Shown here piece after piece: positions 29,312-37,629 of a stretch of DNA of 64,000 nucleotides (within the stretch, counting starts at the first letter, position 1; each line of letters starts with the position of its first letter). A program made the translations under genes and the position numbers. Source of the stretch: Sphingomonas naasensis (GTDB lineage: Bacteria; Pseudomonadota; Alphaproteobacteria; Sphingomonadales; Sphingomonadaceae); assembly GCF_004792695.1 (NCBI RefSeq), contig NZ_SRXU01000001.1, forward strand, positions 248,001-312,000. The letters run 5' to 3'. The notes below the pieces were generated by a model. The model did not search any database. It was not told the origin of the DNA and saw only the letters and a list, made by a program, of their open reading frames with translations.

Positions 29312-29330
29312 GTTCAGGGCGAAGGCGCCG

Positions 29331-30179
29331 GTGATCGGCCTCGGCGCCGCCGTCGCGCTGCTTTCGTTCCTGCAGATCACGCCCCCGCCGCCGCAGCCGA
29401 ATGCAGTATATGAAATAAGAAGCGAGCGGCGAAGCTCGCAGCGCGGCAGCGACGACTCCTCGGGGAGTTCGCGGGACATCGACCGGCTCGTCGAACGCGT
29501 GCTCGCCGTGCGCGAAGACGGGATCGAGCTGGAATATGATCTTCCCGCCGACGCCTCCGAGCAGGACCATGCGCGGGAGTGGCGGTTCCCGATCCGAATA
29601 TTCAAGCCGAAACAAGGGCCTATGCGGCTCCTCAATCGGGCGGAAATGGCGGCGCGCCTCGATGGCTGGCTCAAAGCCGCGACGCTGACGCGCGAAGCAT
29701 GCGGTCGCTTGATCTTCACCTGGAACGCCTTTCGCATCGAATGCGAACCGCAATCGGTGCTGAAAACGCTCGAAGCACTGGACCCGGCGCCGCAGGATCT
29801 TCGCGCGGGCGCCTCCTACGCGGATCCCGATGCGTTGGCGCCCGCACCCATGCACAGAATGAGCACCGGGGCGGCGGGGGCGGTCTATGGTGTCGACATG
29901 GCGATCGATCCGGAAGTCGTTCGGCGCCGCCGCGCACAAACCGACGTGGGCGTCGCGGAACTCAGTGGGGAAAAGCTGGCGTTCGAGACTGCGCTCCACA
30001 AGCGATCGGGCGAGAAGATTTCCGGTACGATCTCCCTCACCTTTCACGCGGACGCAGAAGGCCGCGCATGGCGACGTGTCAGGCTGACAAAGGTCGAGAT
30101 TCGCGAAGCGAGCGGGCGCTTCGAAAACGAAACCACGACCGAGATCGTCGAGCGCCGGCCCGCCTCGGCCGGGAGCTGA
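29331..30179 (+). CDS. hypothetical exported protein
   Basis: Protein of 282 residues from a GTG start, not recognised. A short hydrophobic N-terminus (VIGLGAAVALLSFLQI) looks like an uncleaved or weak signal. The rest has no repeats or known motif I can name. It contains a charged middle (LPADASEQDHAREWRFPIRI) and a conserved-looking C-terminal beta-rich region (GTISLTFHADAEGRAWRRVR). It starts 20 bases after the ROK repressor stop, which would suggest cotranscription, but any link to glycan use is not shown. Converges on the GH92 gene. Confidence 0.6.
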   Translation: MIGLGAAVALLSFLQITPPPPQPNAVYEIRSERRSSQRGSDDSSGSSRDIDRLVERVLAVREDGIELEYDLPADASEQDHAREWRFPIRIFKPKQGPMRLLNRAEMAARLDGWLKAATLTREACGRLIFTWNAFRIECEPQSVLKTLEALDPAPQDLRAGASYADPDALAPAPMHRMSTGAAGAVYGVDMAIDPEVVRRRRAQTDVGVAELSGEKLAFETALHKRSGEKISGTISLTFHADAEGRAWRRVRLTKVEIREASGRFENETTTEIVERRPASAGS

Positions 30180-30212
30180 CCTGGCAGGGCCAGGCCTCGG
30201 CCGCGGGAGGCT

Positions 30213-32531
30213 CTAGGCGCCGTGCCCGAACGAAGGCGGACGATCGGCCTTGGCGGTGCCGAAGCGCGAGGGGTTGCGCCCCATCACGAAGACCAGCTCG
30301 CCGCCCTTGGCCAGATCGGCATGGCTGATCCAGTTCTTCGTCCACGGCTTGCCGTTCCAGCGCACCGACTGGATGTACGGCGCGTCGGGGGCGTTGCCTT
30401 CCGCGAGCACGCGTAGCGTCCGCCCCTGCCCCAACCGGACCTCGGCCTTGTCGAATAGCGGCGCGCCAAACACATAGACCGCGCTCACCGGATCGACCGG
30501 ATAGAAACCCAATGCGCTGAGCACGAACCACGCGCTCATCTGGCCGCAATCGTCGTTGCCGATCTCGCCGTCGGGATCGGCCTTGTACATCTCGGTGCAC
30601 AGCCGGCGGACCATCGCCTGCGTCTTCGCCGGGGCGCCGGCATAGGCGTAGAGATAGGCAACATGGTGGTTTGGCTCGTTGCCATGGGCATATTGCCCGA
30701 CCAGCCCCGAAATGTCGGGCGGCGCGTTCTCGGGCAGCGTCGACGGCGCGTTGAACAGCGCGTCGAGCTGTTTCTCGAACGCCGCATCGCCGCCGAAATG
30801 CTCGATCAGGCCATAGACGTCGTGCTGGTTGAGGAACGTCGCCTGCCAGCCATTGGCCTCGGTGTAATCGCGGTGCTTCTTGACGTCGTGGCCGATCTGG
30901 ATCGGGTCGTAATTCGCCCACCAGCTGCCGTCCGAGAATTTGGGCTTCGCAAAGCGCGTCTCGGGATCGAGCACGTTGCGATAGTTCCGGCTGCGCTTGC
31001 GCAGCGCCGCCGCATCGTCCTTCGCCCCCGCCGCGTCGGCGAGCACCGCCATCGCCCAGTCGTCATAGGCATATTCCTGGGTGCGGCTGACCGACTCCCA
31101 GATCTTGTCGGCAGGGATGTAGTTCAGGTCGTAATAATAGCCGCGGCCGAGCGAGCCGTCGCTGTCCTTGAAGGTGCGATCGAAGGCGCGGCGGCGGACA
31201 TTGGGCCAGGCTGCGGCGTAATCGGCCTCGATCCCCTTGGCGTGCGCCTCGGCGAGCACCGACACCGAATGCCAGCCGATCATGCAGCCGGTCTCGACGC
31301 CCTGGAGCTGCCACACCGGCGGGCCGTACGGGCTCTGCTGCGTCTGGCGGATCAGGTCGCGGGTGAACATCGCCGCGCGCTCGGGCTGAACCAGCGTGAG
31401 CAAAGGATGCAGCGCGCGATAGGTATCCCACAGCGAATAGGTGCTGAACGCCGGCGTATCGGCGGACGCCTGATGCACTGCGCGGTCCATCCCGACATAG
31501 CGGCCGTCGCGATCGGTGAAGAGTGTCGGGGCGAGGAAGCAATGATAGAGCGCGCTCGCCATGATCGTTCGCTGGGCGGGCGTGCCGCCCTCGACCCGGA
31601 CGGCGTCGAGTTGCTTGGCCCAAGCGCGGCGCGCGGCGGTGGCGGCGCGATCGAAATCCCATCCGGGCGCCTCGGCCGCAAGCGCGGCCTTCGCCCCGGC
31701 AACGTCGACCGCCGAAATGCCGGTCTTGATCAGGATCGGCGCGCCGCCAGCCTCTTCGAAGAACAGCGCGACCTTGAGCTTGTTGCCGGTGACGCCCCTG
31801 GCGCCCGCGGGTGCGGGCTGGTTGTCGTCGCCGAAGAACTGGACGCGGCTCGGCCGGCGCGAGAGTTGCAGCGCGAAGTGGATCTCGCGCCCCTTGGCCC
31901 AGCGATGGACGCGGCGGCTGCCGGTGAGCATGCCGGCATCGTCGATCGCGAGCGAAGCCTGGTCGACGATCGTGCCCTTGTCCCACACGTCGATGATCAT
32001 GTGCGCGAAGTCGATCAGGATGTGCCCGGCGCCGTTGGGGAAATGGTAGCGGTGAAGACCGGTACGCTCGGTCGCGGTGAGCTCGGCGAGCACCCCGGAC
32101 TCGAGCTTGACCCGGTAATAGCCGGGTTCGGCCTGCTCTTCGGAGAAGCGCTGGCGATAGCCGGTGTCGGGATCGTCGAGCTTGCCCGGATCGAGCTCGA
32201 GCTTGCCCCGGGTCGGCACCACGAGCACGTCGAGCATGTCGCCGATGCCGGTGCCCGACAGATGCGTGTGCGAGAAGCCCATGATCGACGTGTCGGTGCG
32301 GTGATAGCCCGAGCAGGCGTCCCAACGGCTATTGTCGGTGTCGGGGCTCAGCTGGACCATCCCGAAGGGCAAAGCGGCGCCCGGAAAGGTGTGGCCGTGC
32401 CCGCCAGTCCCGATGAACAGATCGGGCCGCGTCGCCGCGGCACGCTGCCCACGTGCGAGGCCGGGCGCGGCCGAAGTCAGCGTGGCGAACCCCGCGCCGG
32501 CGAGCAGCTGGCGGCGATTGGCGGCGATCAT
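30213..32531 (-). CDS. GH92 alpha-mannosidase (first copy, Tat-type signal)
   Basis: Protein of 772 residues. The start MIAANRRQLLAGAGFATL has a twin arginine and hydrophobic core, suggesting Tat export to the periplasm. GH92 marks are GTGGHGHTFPGA near the N-terminus, GFSHTHLSGTG, HGNEPNHHVAYLYAYAG and GNDDCGQMSAWFVLSALGFYP in the C-terminal catalytic (alpha/alpha)6 domain. GH92 enzymes are inverting, calcium-dependent exo-mannosidases (alpha-1,2, -1,3, -1,4 or -1,6). It follows the GH125 gene by 13 bases; with GH92 and GH125 in the same operon, alpha-mannan or N-glycan trimming is the likely job. Linkage specificity is not readable. Confidence 0.92.
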   Translation of the reverse strand: MIAANRRQLLAGAGFATLTSAAPGLARGQRAAATRPDLFIGTGGHGHTFPGAALPFGMVQLSPDTDNSRWDACSGYHRTDTSIMGFSHTHLSGTGIGDMLDVLVVPTRGKLELDPGKLDDPDTGYRQRFSEEQAEPGYYRVKLESGVLAELTATERTGLHRYHFPNGAGHILIDFAHMIIDVWDKGTIVDQASLAIDDAGMLTGSRRVHRWAKGREIHFALQLSRRPSRVQFFGDDNQPAPAGARGVTGNKLKVALFFEEAGGAPILIKTGISAVDVAGAKAALAAEAPGWDFDRAATAARRAWAKQLDAVRVEGGTPAQRTIMASALYHCFLAPTLFTDRDGRYVGMDRAVHQASADTPAFSTYSLWDTYRALHPLLTLVQPERAAMFTRDLIRQTQQSPYGPPVWQLQGVETGCMIGWHSVSVLAEAHAKGIEADYAAAWPNVRRRAFDRTFKDSDGSLGRGYYYDLNYIPADKIWESVSRTQEYAYDDWAMAVLADAAGAKDDAAALRKRSRNYRNVLDPETRFAKPKFSDGSWWANYDPIQIGHDVKKHRDYTEANGWQATFLNQHDVYGLIEHFGGDAAFEKQLDALFNAPSTLPENAPPDISGLVGQYAHGNEPNHHVAYLYAYAGAPAKTQAMVRRLCTEMYKADPDGEIGNDDCGQMSAWFVLSALGFYPVDPVSAVYVFGAPLFDKAEVRLGQGRTLRVLAEGNAPDAPYIQSVRWNGKPWTKNWISHADLAKGGELVFVMGRNPSRFGTAKADRPPSFGHGA

Positions 32532-32544
32532 GTCGGTCTCCCGG

Positions 32545-33969
32545 TCAGTAGCGCTGGGCGAGCAGCGCGGGGCGGCGCTTCTCGATGTCGAGGATCAGGT
32601 CGCCGAACAGGCCATTGGCCCAGGCGAACCAGCTGCGGGTGAACTTCGTCGGATCGTCCTTGTGGAAGCTCTCGTGCATGAAGCCGGTGCCGCCATGCGA
32701 GTTGCGCAGCGTGCGCAGGCACTGCCGCACCACCGCCTCGTCGTCGTTGACCAGCCCGCGGGTGATCAGCGACATCGGCCAGATCATGTCCATGCCGACA
32801 TGCGGCCCGCCGATCCCCTCCCCGGCCTTCCCCGAGAAGAAATAGGGGTTGCGCGGGCTCCATGCGAGCGCGGCCGTGCGCTTGTAGAGCGGATCGTTGC
32901 GATCTGCCGCGCCGAGCAGCGGCAGGCCGGACAGGCTCGGGACATTGGCGTCGTCGATGAAGATGGCATTGCCATAACCGTCGACCTCGAACGCCCAGAC
33001 CTCGCCGCCCTTGCCGTCGGGCATCTTGCCGTGCGCGTCGAGCGCCTGCCTGACCTCGGCGGCGAGCGCGGCCGCGTCCTGCGCCGCCGCGGCATCGCCG
33101 CGCGCCTCGCGCAGCACCGTGGCGAGCATGGTGAGCGCCGAGACCGCGAACAGGTTCGACGGGATCAGGAACGGGAAGACGCAGGCGTCGTCCGAGGGAC
33201 GGAAGCCCGAATGGATCAGCCCGACCTTCTTCGTCGGCGCGCCATAGCCGGCGAACATCAACGTCTCCGTCGGCGAAGGATCGACGCGCTGGAAATGATA
33301 GCCGCCCGGCCCGTCCTTGCGCTGCTGTTCGCGGAGCGTCGCCACTGCCTGCGCCATGCCCTTGGCCCAGAGCCCATCGAACGGCGTCTTGTCGCGCGTC
33401 GCGGTCCAATAGGCGTGGGCGAGCCGCATCGGATAGCAGAGCGAGTCGATCTCCCATTTCCGTTCGGCGACGCCGGGCTTCATGTCGGTCCGGTCGTTGA
33501 TCGCCGGCAGGTTCGATTTCGCGGCCGGATCGCGGGTATACGCATTGGCGTAGGGATCGAGCAGAATGCAGCGCGCCTGGCGCTGCATCGCGCCGTGGAA
33601 CAGCCGGCGCAGATCGGCGTCCTTCGGGGTCAGATGGACATAGGTCTGGAGCTGCGCCGAGCTGTCGCGCAGCCACATCGCGTCGATATCGCCAGTGATC
33701 ACGAAGGTGTCGGGCTTGCTATCGACTTCGCCGAGCGTGACGGTGGTGTCGAGCGTGTTGGGATAGCAATTCTCGAACAGCCAGGCGAGCTCGGGATCGG
33801 CGATCTTCGCCTTTACGCGAGCAATCTCCGCCTCGACGGCCTTGCTGGTGAAGCGACGCTCGCTCCTGGCCGGCCGCTTGCTGACCTGCGTCTGCGCGAA
33901 CGCCATGCCCGGGAGCGACGCCGCCATGGCGAGCGTACCCGCGCCCGCGATCACTTCACGACGGTTCAT
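32545..33969 (-). CDS. GH125 exo-alpha-mannosidase (Tat-type signal)
   Basis: Protein of 474 residues matching glycoside hydrolase family 125, metal-independent inverting exo-alpha-1,6-mannosidases. N-terminus MNRREVIAGAGTLAMAASLPG is a Tat-like signal. Family motifs visible are VITGDIDAMWLRDSSAQL (substrate aspartate), the GPHVGMDMIWPMSLI stretch, RNSHGGTGFMHESFHKDDP and FTRSWFAWANGLFGDLI near the C-terminus. The start codon overlaps the preceding GH92 stop by 4 bases (ATGA), so the two are translationally coupled. It pairs with GH92 exo-mannosidases in bacterial mannan and N-glycan systems. Confidence 0.92.
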   Translation of the reverse strand: MNRREVIAGAGTLAMAASLPGMAFAQTQVSKRPARSERRFTSKAVEAEIARVKAKIADPELAWLFENCYPNTLDTTVTLGEVDSKPDTFVITGDIDAMWLRDSSAQLQTYVHLTPKDADLRRLFHGAMQRQARCILLDPYANAYTRDPAAKSNLPAINDRTDMKPGVAERKWEIDSLCYPMRLAHAYWTATRDKTPFDGLWAKGMAQAVATLREQQRKDGPGGYHFQRVDPSPTETLMFAGYGAPTKKVGLIHSGFRPSDDACVFPFLIPSNLFAVSALTMLATVLREARGDAAAAQDAAALAAEVRQALDAHGKMPDGKGGEVWAFEVDGYGNAIFIDDANVPSLSGLPLLGAADRNDPLYKRTAALAWSPRNPYFFSGKAGEGIGGPHVGMDMIWPMSLITRGLVNDDEAVVRQCLRTLRNSHGGTGFMHESFHKDDPTKFTRSWFAWANGLFGDLILDIEKRRPALLAQRY

Positions 33970-36314
33970 TTACGCTCTCCCGGTGCGCTCATCGAGAAGG
34001 GCGCTGCGGCCTTGTCGACGCCCCATTGCTTGTTGGGGGTCGGCCCCATCACGAAGCGCAAGGTCCCGCCGGCCTGGAGCGCCTCGCGCGTCAGCCACGT
34101 CTTGTCGTGCTTCTTGCCGTTGAAGGTCACCGACTGGATGTAGATATTCTGCGCGCTGTTGTTCGCGGCCTCGATGCTCAGCTTCTTGCCGTTCGGCATG
34201 GTCAGCTCGACATTGCGGAACAGCGGGCTGCCGATCGCGTACTGGCCGACCGTCGGCGTCACCGGATAGAAGCCCAAGGCCGAGAAGACGTACCAGGCCG
34301 AGGTCTGGCCATTGTCCTCGTCGCCGGGATAGCCGTCGGGCGCGGACGAGTAGAGCCGGTGCATCACGTCGCGGACGTGGAACTGCGTCTTCCATGGCGC
34401 GCCGGCCCAGTCGTAGAGATAGGTCATGTGCTGGATCGGCTGGTTGCCATGGGCATATTGGCCCATGTTGACGATCTGCATCTCGCGGATCTCGTGGATC
34501 GTCTGGCCGTAATAGCTGTCGTCGAACAGCGGCGGCGTGCTGAAGATCGAATCGAGCCGGTCGACGAACGCCTTGTCGCCGCCCATCAGATCGGCGAGCC
34601 CCTGCACGTCCTGCATCACCGACCAGCTATAGTGCATCGAATTGCCTTCGGTGAAGGCGTCGCCCCATTTGAGCGGGTTGAACGGCGTCGACCAGCTGCC
34701 ATTCTGGTTGCGCCCACGCATCCAGCCGCTCTCCTTGTCGTAGAGCTTGCGATAGTTCTGCGCCTGCGCAGCGTATTTCTCCGCATCGGCGGTCTTGCCG
34801 AGCGCCGCGGCGAGCCGCGAGATCGCGAAATCGGCGGTGGCATATTCGAGCGTGCGCGCCGCGCTCTCGTTGATGCCGACGTCATAGGGCACATAGCCGA
34901 GCTTGTTGTAGAGCTCGACACCCTCGCGACCGACGGCGGTGAGCACCCTGCCCCGCGCGTCGCGCGGACGCCCTTCTGAGGTCGTCGCGTTCTTGACCAT
35001 CGCCTCGTAGAGCGTCTCGACATCGAAGCCGCGCACGCCATTGGCATAGGCATCGGCGATCAGGATCGCCGAGTTCGAGCCGATCATCACGCTGCGATGG
35101 CCCGGGCTCGCCCATTCGGGAAGCCAGCCCGATTCCTTGTAGGTGTTGACCAGACCCTGCATGATCTGGCTGTCCTGCTCGGGATACATCAGCGCGAAGA
35201 ACGGGAAGACCGCGCGCCACGTGTCCCAGAAGCCGTTGTCGGTGAACATCGGGCCCGGATGCACCTTGCCGTCATAGGGGCTGTAATGGACCGTCTGCCC
35301 CTGCGCGTCGACTTCGTGGAAGGTGCGCGGGAATTGCAGCATCCGGTACAGCGCCGAATAGAAGGTCCGGCGATTGTCGATGTCGGGATCGGTCACGCGA
35401 ATCCGCGAGAATTCCTTCTCCCAGATTGCCTTGGCCTTGGCCTCGGTCGCGTCGAAGCTGTCGCCGCCTACTTCGCGCGACAGATTGCGCTCGGCCTGGT
35501 CGAGGCTGATGAACGACGAGGCGACCTTGACCCCTACCTGCTCGCCCTTCTTCGTCTTGAAGCTGACCACCGCGCCGACATGCGCGCCTTCGCTCTTCGC
35601 ATTGTCGCGGAGCTGCCAATTCTCGTCCCAGGTGCGGCTGACGGTGAAGTCGTGGTCGAACTCGAGAACGAACCAGTTGTGGAAATTGGCCGGCACACCG
35701 CCGCTGTTGTTGCGGACATAGCCGGTGATCCGCCGCCGCGCCGGATCGACCGTCACCATCGAGCCTTCGTTATAGGCGTCGAGGATGATGTGCGCGTCGT
35801 CGCTCTGCGGGAAGGTAAAGCGGAACTGCGCGGCGCGGTTGGTCGGCACCACTTCGGCGGTGACGTCGTGATCGGCGAGATAGACCTTGTACTTGTAGGG
35901 CCGGCTCTCCTCGGCCTTGTGGCTGAACCACGAAGCGCGCTCCTTCTGCTTGATCCGCAAGGGCCCGGTGGTCGCCATCAGCTCGAACGCGGCGTAATCA
36001 TTCATCCACGGGCTGGGCTGGTGGGTCTGCTTGATCCCGCTGATGCGGTTGGCGTCATAGGTATAGCCCCAGCCATCGCCCATCTCGCCGGTGACGGGGG
36101 TCCAGAAGTTCATCCCCCACGGCACCGCGACCGCGGGATAGGTGTTGCCGTAGGACAGCTCGTAGTTCGAGTCGGTGCCCATCAGGGGATTGGCGAGATC
36201 GACCAGCGATTCCTTCTGCGCGGTCTGGGCCAGCGCCATGGTGCCGGGCAGGCACAGACCGGTTGTCGCGAGAAGCGCGACGGCGCTGCGCAGCGATCGA
36301 GCGAAGGTATTCAA
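33966..36314 (-). CDS. GH92 alpha-mannosidase (second copy)
   Basis: Protein of 782 residues with signal peptide NTFARSLRSAVALLATTG ending near ALAQT. GH92 signatures include VNPLMGTDSN-like ANPLMGTDSN, GPLRIKQKERASWFSHK, MYPEQDSQIMQGLVN, HGNQPIQHMTYLYDWAG, and GDEDNGQTSAWYVFSALGFYP in the canonical form. The TTG at 36314 is chosen: AGGGGGAGA precedes it by about 7 bases, while the upstream ATG region lies in a palindromic repeat. It sits between GH43 (121-base gap) and GH125 (4-base overlap). It is close to the prototype mannosidases of the family. Confidence 0.91.
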   Translation of the reverse strand: MNTFARSLRSAVALLATTGLCLPGTMALAQTAQKESLVDLANPLMGTDSNYELSYGNTYPAVAVPWGMNFWTPVTGEMGDGWGYTYDANRISGIKQTHQPSPWMNDYAAFELMATTGPLRIKQKERASWFSHKAEESRPYKYKVYLADHDVTAEVVPTNRAAQFRFTFPQSDDAHIILDAYNEGSMVTVDPARRRITGYVRNNSGGVPANFHNWFVLEFDHDFTVSRTWDENWQLRDNAKSEGAHVGAVVSFKTKKGEQVGVKVASSFISLDQAERNLSREVGGDSFDATEAKAKAIWEKEFSRIRVTDPDIDNRRTFYSALYRMLQFPRTFHEVDAQGQTVHYSPYDGKVHPGPMFTDNGFWDTWRAVFPFFALMYPEQDSQIMQGLVNTYKESGWLPEWASPGHRSVMIGSNSAILIADAYANGVRGFDVETLYEAMVKNATTSEGRPRDARGRVLTAVGREGVELYNKLGYVPYDVGINESAARTLEYATADFAISRLAAALGKTADAEKYAAQAQNYRKLYDKESGWMRGRNQNGSWSTPFNPLKWGDAFTEGNSMHYSWSVMQDVQGLADLMGGDKAFVDRLDSIFSTPPLFDDSYYGQTIHEIREMQIVNMGQYAHGNQPIQHMTYLYDWAGAPWKTQFHVRDVMHRLYSSAPDGYPGDEDNGQTSAWYVFSALGFYPVTPTVGQYAIGSPLFRNVELTMPNGKKLSIEAANNSAQNIYIQSVTFNGKKHDKTWLTREALQAGGTLRFVMGPTPNKQWGVDKAAAPFSMSAPGERK

Positions 36315-36353
36315 AGCAGGTCTCCCCCTAAGGTCTTCGATCGGCAGCCAACC

Positions 36354-36421
36354 CACCCCGGCGAAGGCCGGGGCCCAGTCTCGGGCCGACTTGCAACTGG
36401 GCCCCGGCCTTCGCCGGGGTG
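36354..36421. repeat. perfect 26-bp inverted repeat, extragenic palindrome
   Basis: Arms at 36354-36379 and 36396-36421 are exact reverse complements over 26 bases (core CCCCGGCGAAGGCCGGGG) with a 16-base loop. It lies between the GH43 stop and the GH92 start on the minus strand. A related unit is at 54033-54140. Confidence 0.9.
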
Positions 36422-36435
36422 AATGCATGGTATCG

Positions 36436-37494
36436 TCATCGCGCCCGCCGGCCGATCGGGTGCGGCGCCACGCCCTCATTGGTCATCACCACCGGCCGGA
36501 TCGTCCCGTCGGCGTTGAATTCCATCCGGTCGAGCGCGAGCTGGCGGCGCTCGCCGCGGTCCTCGCTCAGCGGGCGCCGGTGATAGGCGATCACCCATTC
36601 GTCGGTGCCGGGCAGGTTCACCACCGAATGGTGCCCCGCTCCGCGCGCGATCTTGAAATCCTGCTGGAGGATCTTGCCCATCGGCCTGAACGGTCCGGTC
36701 GGGCTCGGCCCCATCGCATAGGCGACGCTATAGTCGGGGCCGGTCCAGCCCCCCTCGGACCACATTAGATAATAGACGCCCTTGCGCTGGATCACGAACG
36801 AACCCTCGACATAGCCGGGGGGCGTGATCTCCTTGAACAGCGATCCGTCGGCGTGCGGGACGATGGTCTTGAGATCCTTGCTCAGCTTGACGACGTTGCA
36901 GTGCTGCCATCCGCCATAGAAGAGATAGACCTGCCCGTCCTTGTCGCGGAAGGCGAAGGGATCGATCGGCTGCGCGCCATTGCGGAACTGGCCGATCAGC
37001 GGCTTGCCGATCGCGTCCCTGAACGGCCCGCCGGGCTTGTCGCTCACCGCGAGGCCGATCCCGCCCAGCTCGCCATCCTTCTGGATGTCGTTGGCGCTGA
37101 AGAACATGTAATATTTGCCGTTCGCCGCGATCACCGAGGGCGCCCAGATCGCGAAGGCGGCCCAGGCCGCGTTCTTCACGTCGAAGACATGCTCGTGCTT
37201 CGTCCAGTGAACGAGGTCGGGCGACGAAAAGGCATTGAAGAAGGTCTGGATGCCATAGGACGGGCGGACCATCTTCTGCTTGCGCAGTTCCTGCTGCGCC
37301 GGCGTGAAGCCGGGAGAGACGTCCGGCACCGCACCATGATCCGAGTAGGTCGGATAGATCCAGTAGCGGTCCCCGAAGGCATGGATCTCGGGGTCGGCAT
37401 ACCAGCCCGGCACGATCGGATTCGGCGCGGGCGCCGATCCCGCCACGAGCAGCGCCGCCGCCGCTGCGAGGCCGGTCCGGATCAAACGCTTCAT
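36436..37494 (-). CDS. GH43 family glycosidase
   Basis: Protein of 352 residues with signal peptide MKRLIRTGLAAAAALLVAGSAPA. It has the five-bladed propeller features of GH43: catalytic base in GWYADPEIHAFG, pKa-modulating aspartate in GAQPIDPFAFRD and catalytic acid in PGYVEGSFVIQRKGVYYLMWS. GH43 covers arabinosidases, xylosidases and galactosidases; specificity cannot be read. Its presence in a mannosidase locus suggests arabinose or galactose decorations on the mannan, or a broad-range enzyme. It is preceded by a hairpin after the TonB receptor and begins 135 bases downstream of that gene. Confidence 0.88.
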   Translation of the reverse strand: MKRLIRTGLAAAAALLVAGSAPAPNPIVPGWYADPEIHAFGDRYWIYPTYSDHGAVPDVSPGFTPAQQELRKQKMVRPSYGIQTFFNAFSSPDLVHWTKHEHVFDVKNAAWAAFAIWAPSVIAANGKYYMFFSANDIQKDGELGGIGLAVSDKPGGPFRDAIGKPLIGQFRNGAQPIDPFAFRDKDGQVYLFYGGWQHCNVVKLSKDLKTIVPHADGSLFKEITPPGYVEGSFVIQRKGVYYLMWSEGGWTGPDYSVAYAMGPSPTGPFRPMGKILQQDFKIARGAGHHSVVNLPGTDEWVIAYHRRPLSEDRGERRQLALDRMEFNADGTIRPVVMTNEGVAPHPIGRRAR

Positions 37495-37557
37495 GTCCTT
37501 TGCTCTCCCTGCCCCCATTCTGCCGCGCTTGCCGCTTCGCACCAACCCCACAAAGGT

Positions 37558-37586
37558 GGAGGTGACCCGGGGATCGGGTCACCTCC
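37558..37586 (-). terminator. hairpin after the TonB receptor gene
   Basis: An 11-bp perfect stem GGAGGTGACCC / GGGTCACCTCC with a seven-base loop lies 43 bases beyond the receptor stop. It lacks a good T run, so it may pause or protect the mRNA 3' end rather than terminate fully, leaving the GH43 gene partly cotranscribed. Confidence 0.55.
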
Positions 37587-37629
37587 TAGGTGCCTTGGGG
37601 GGCATTCAGGTACGTGTCGATGCGACGCG

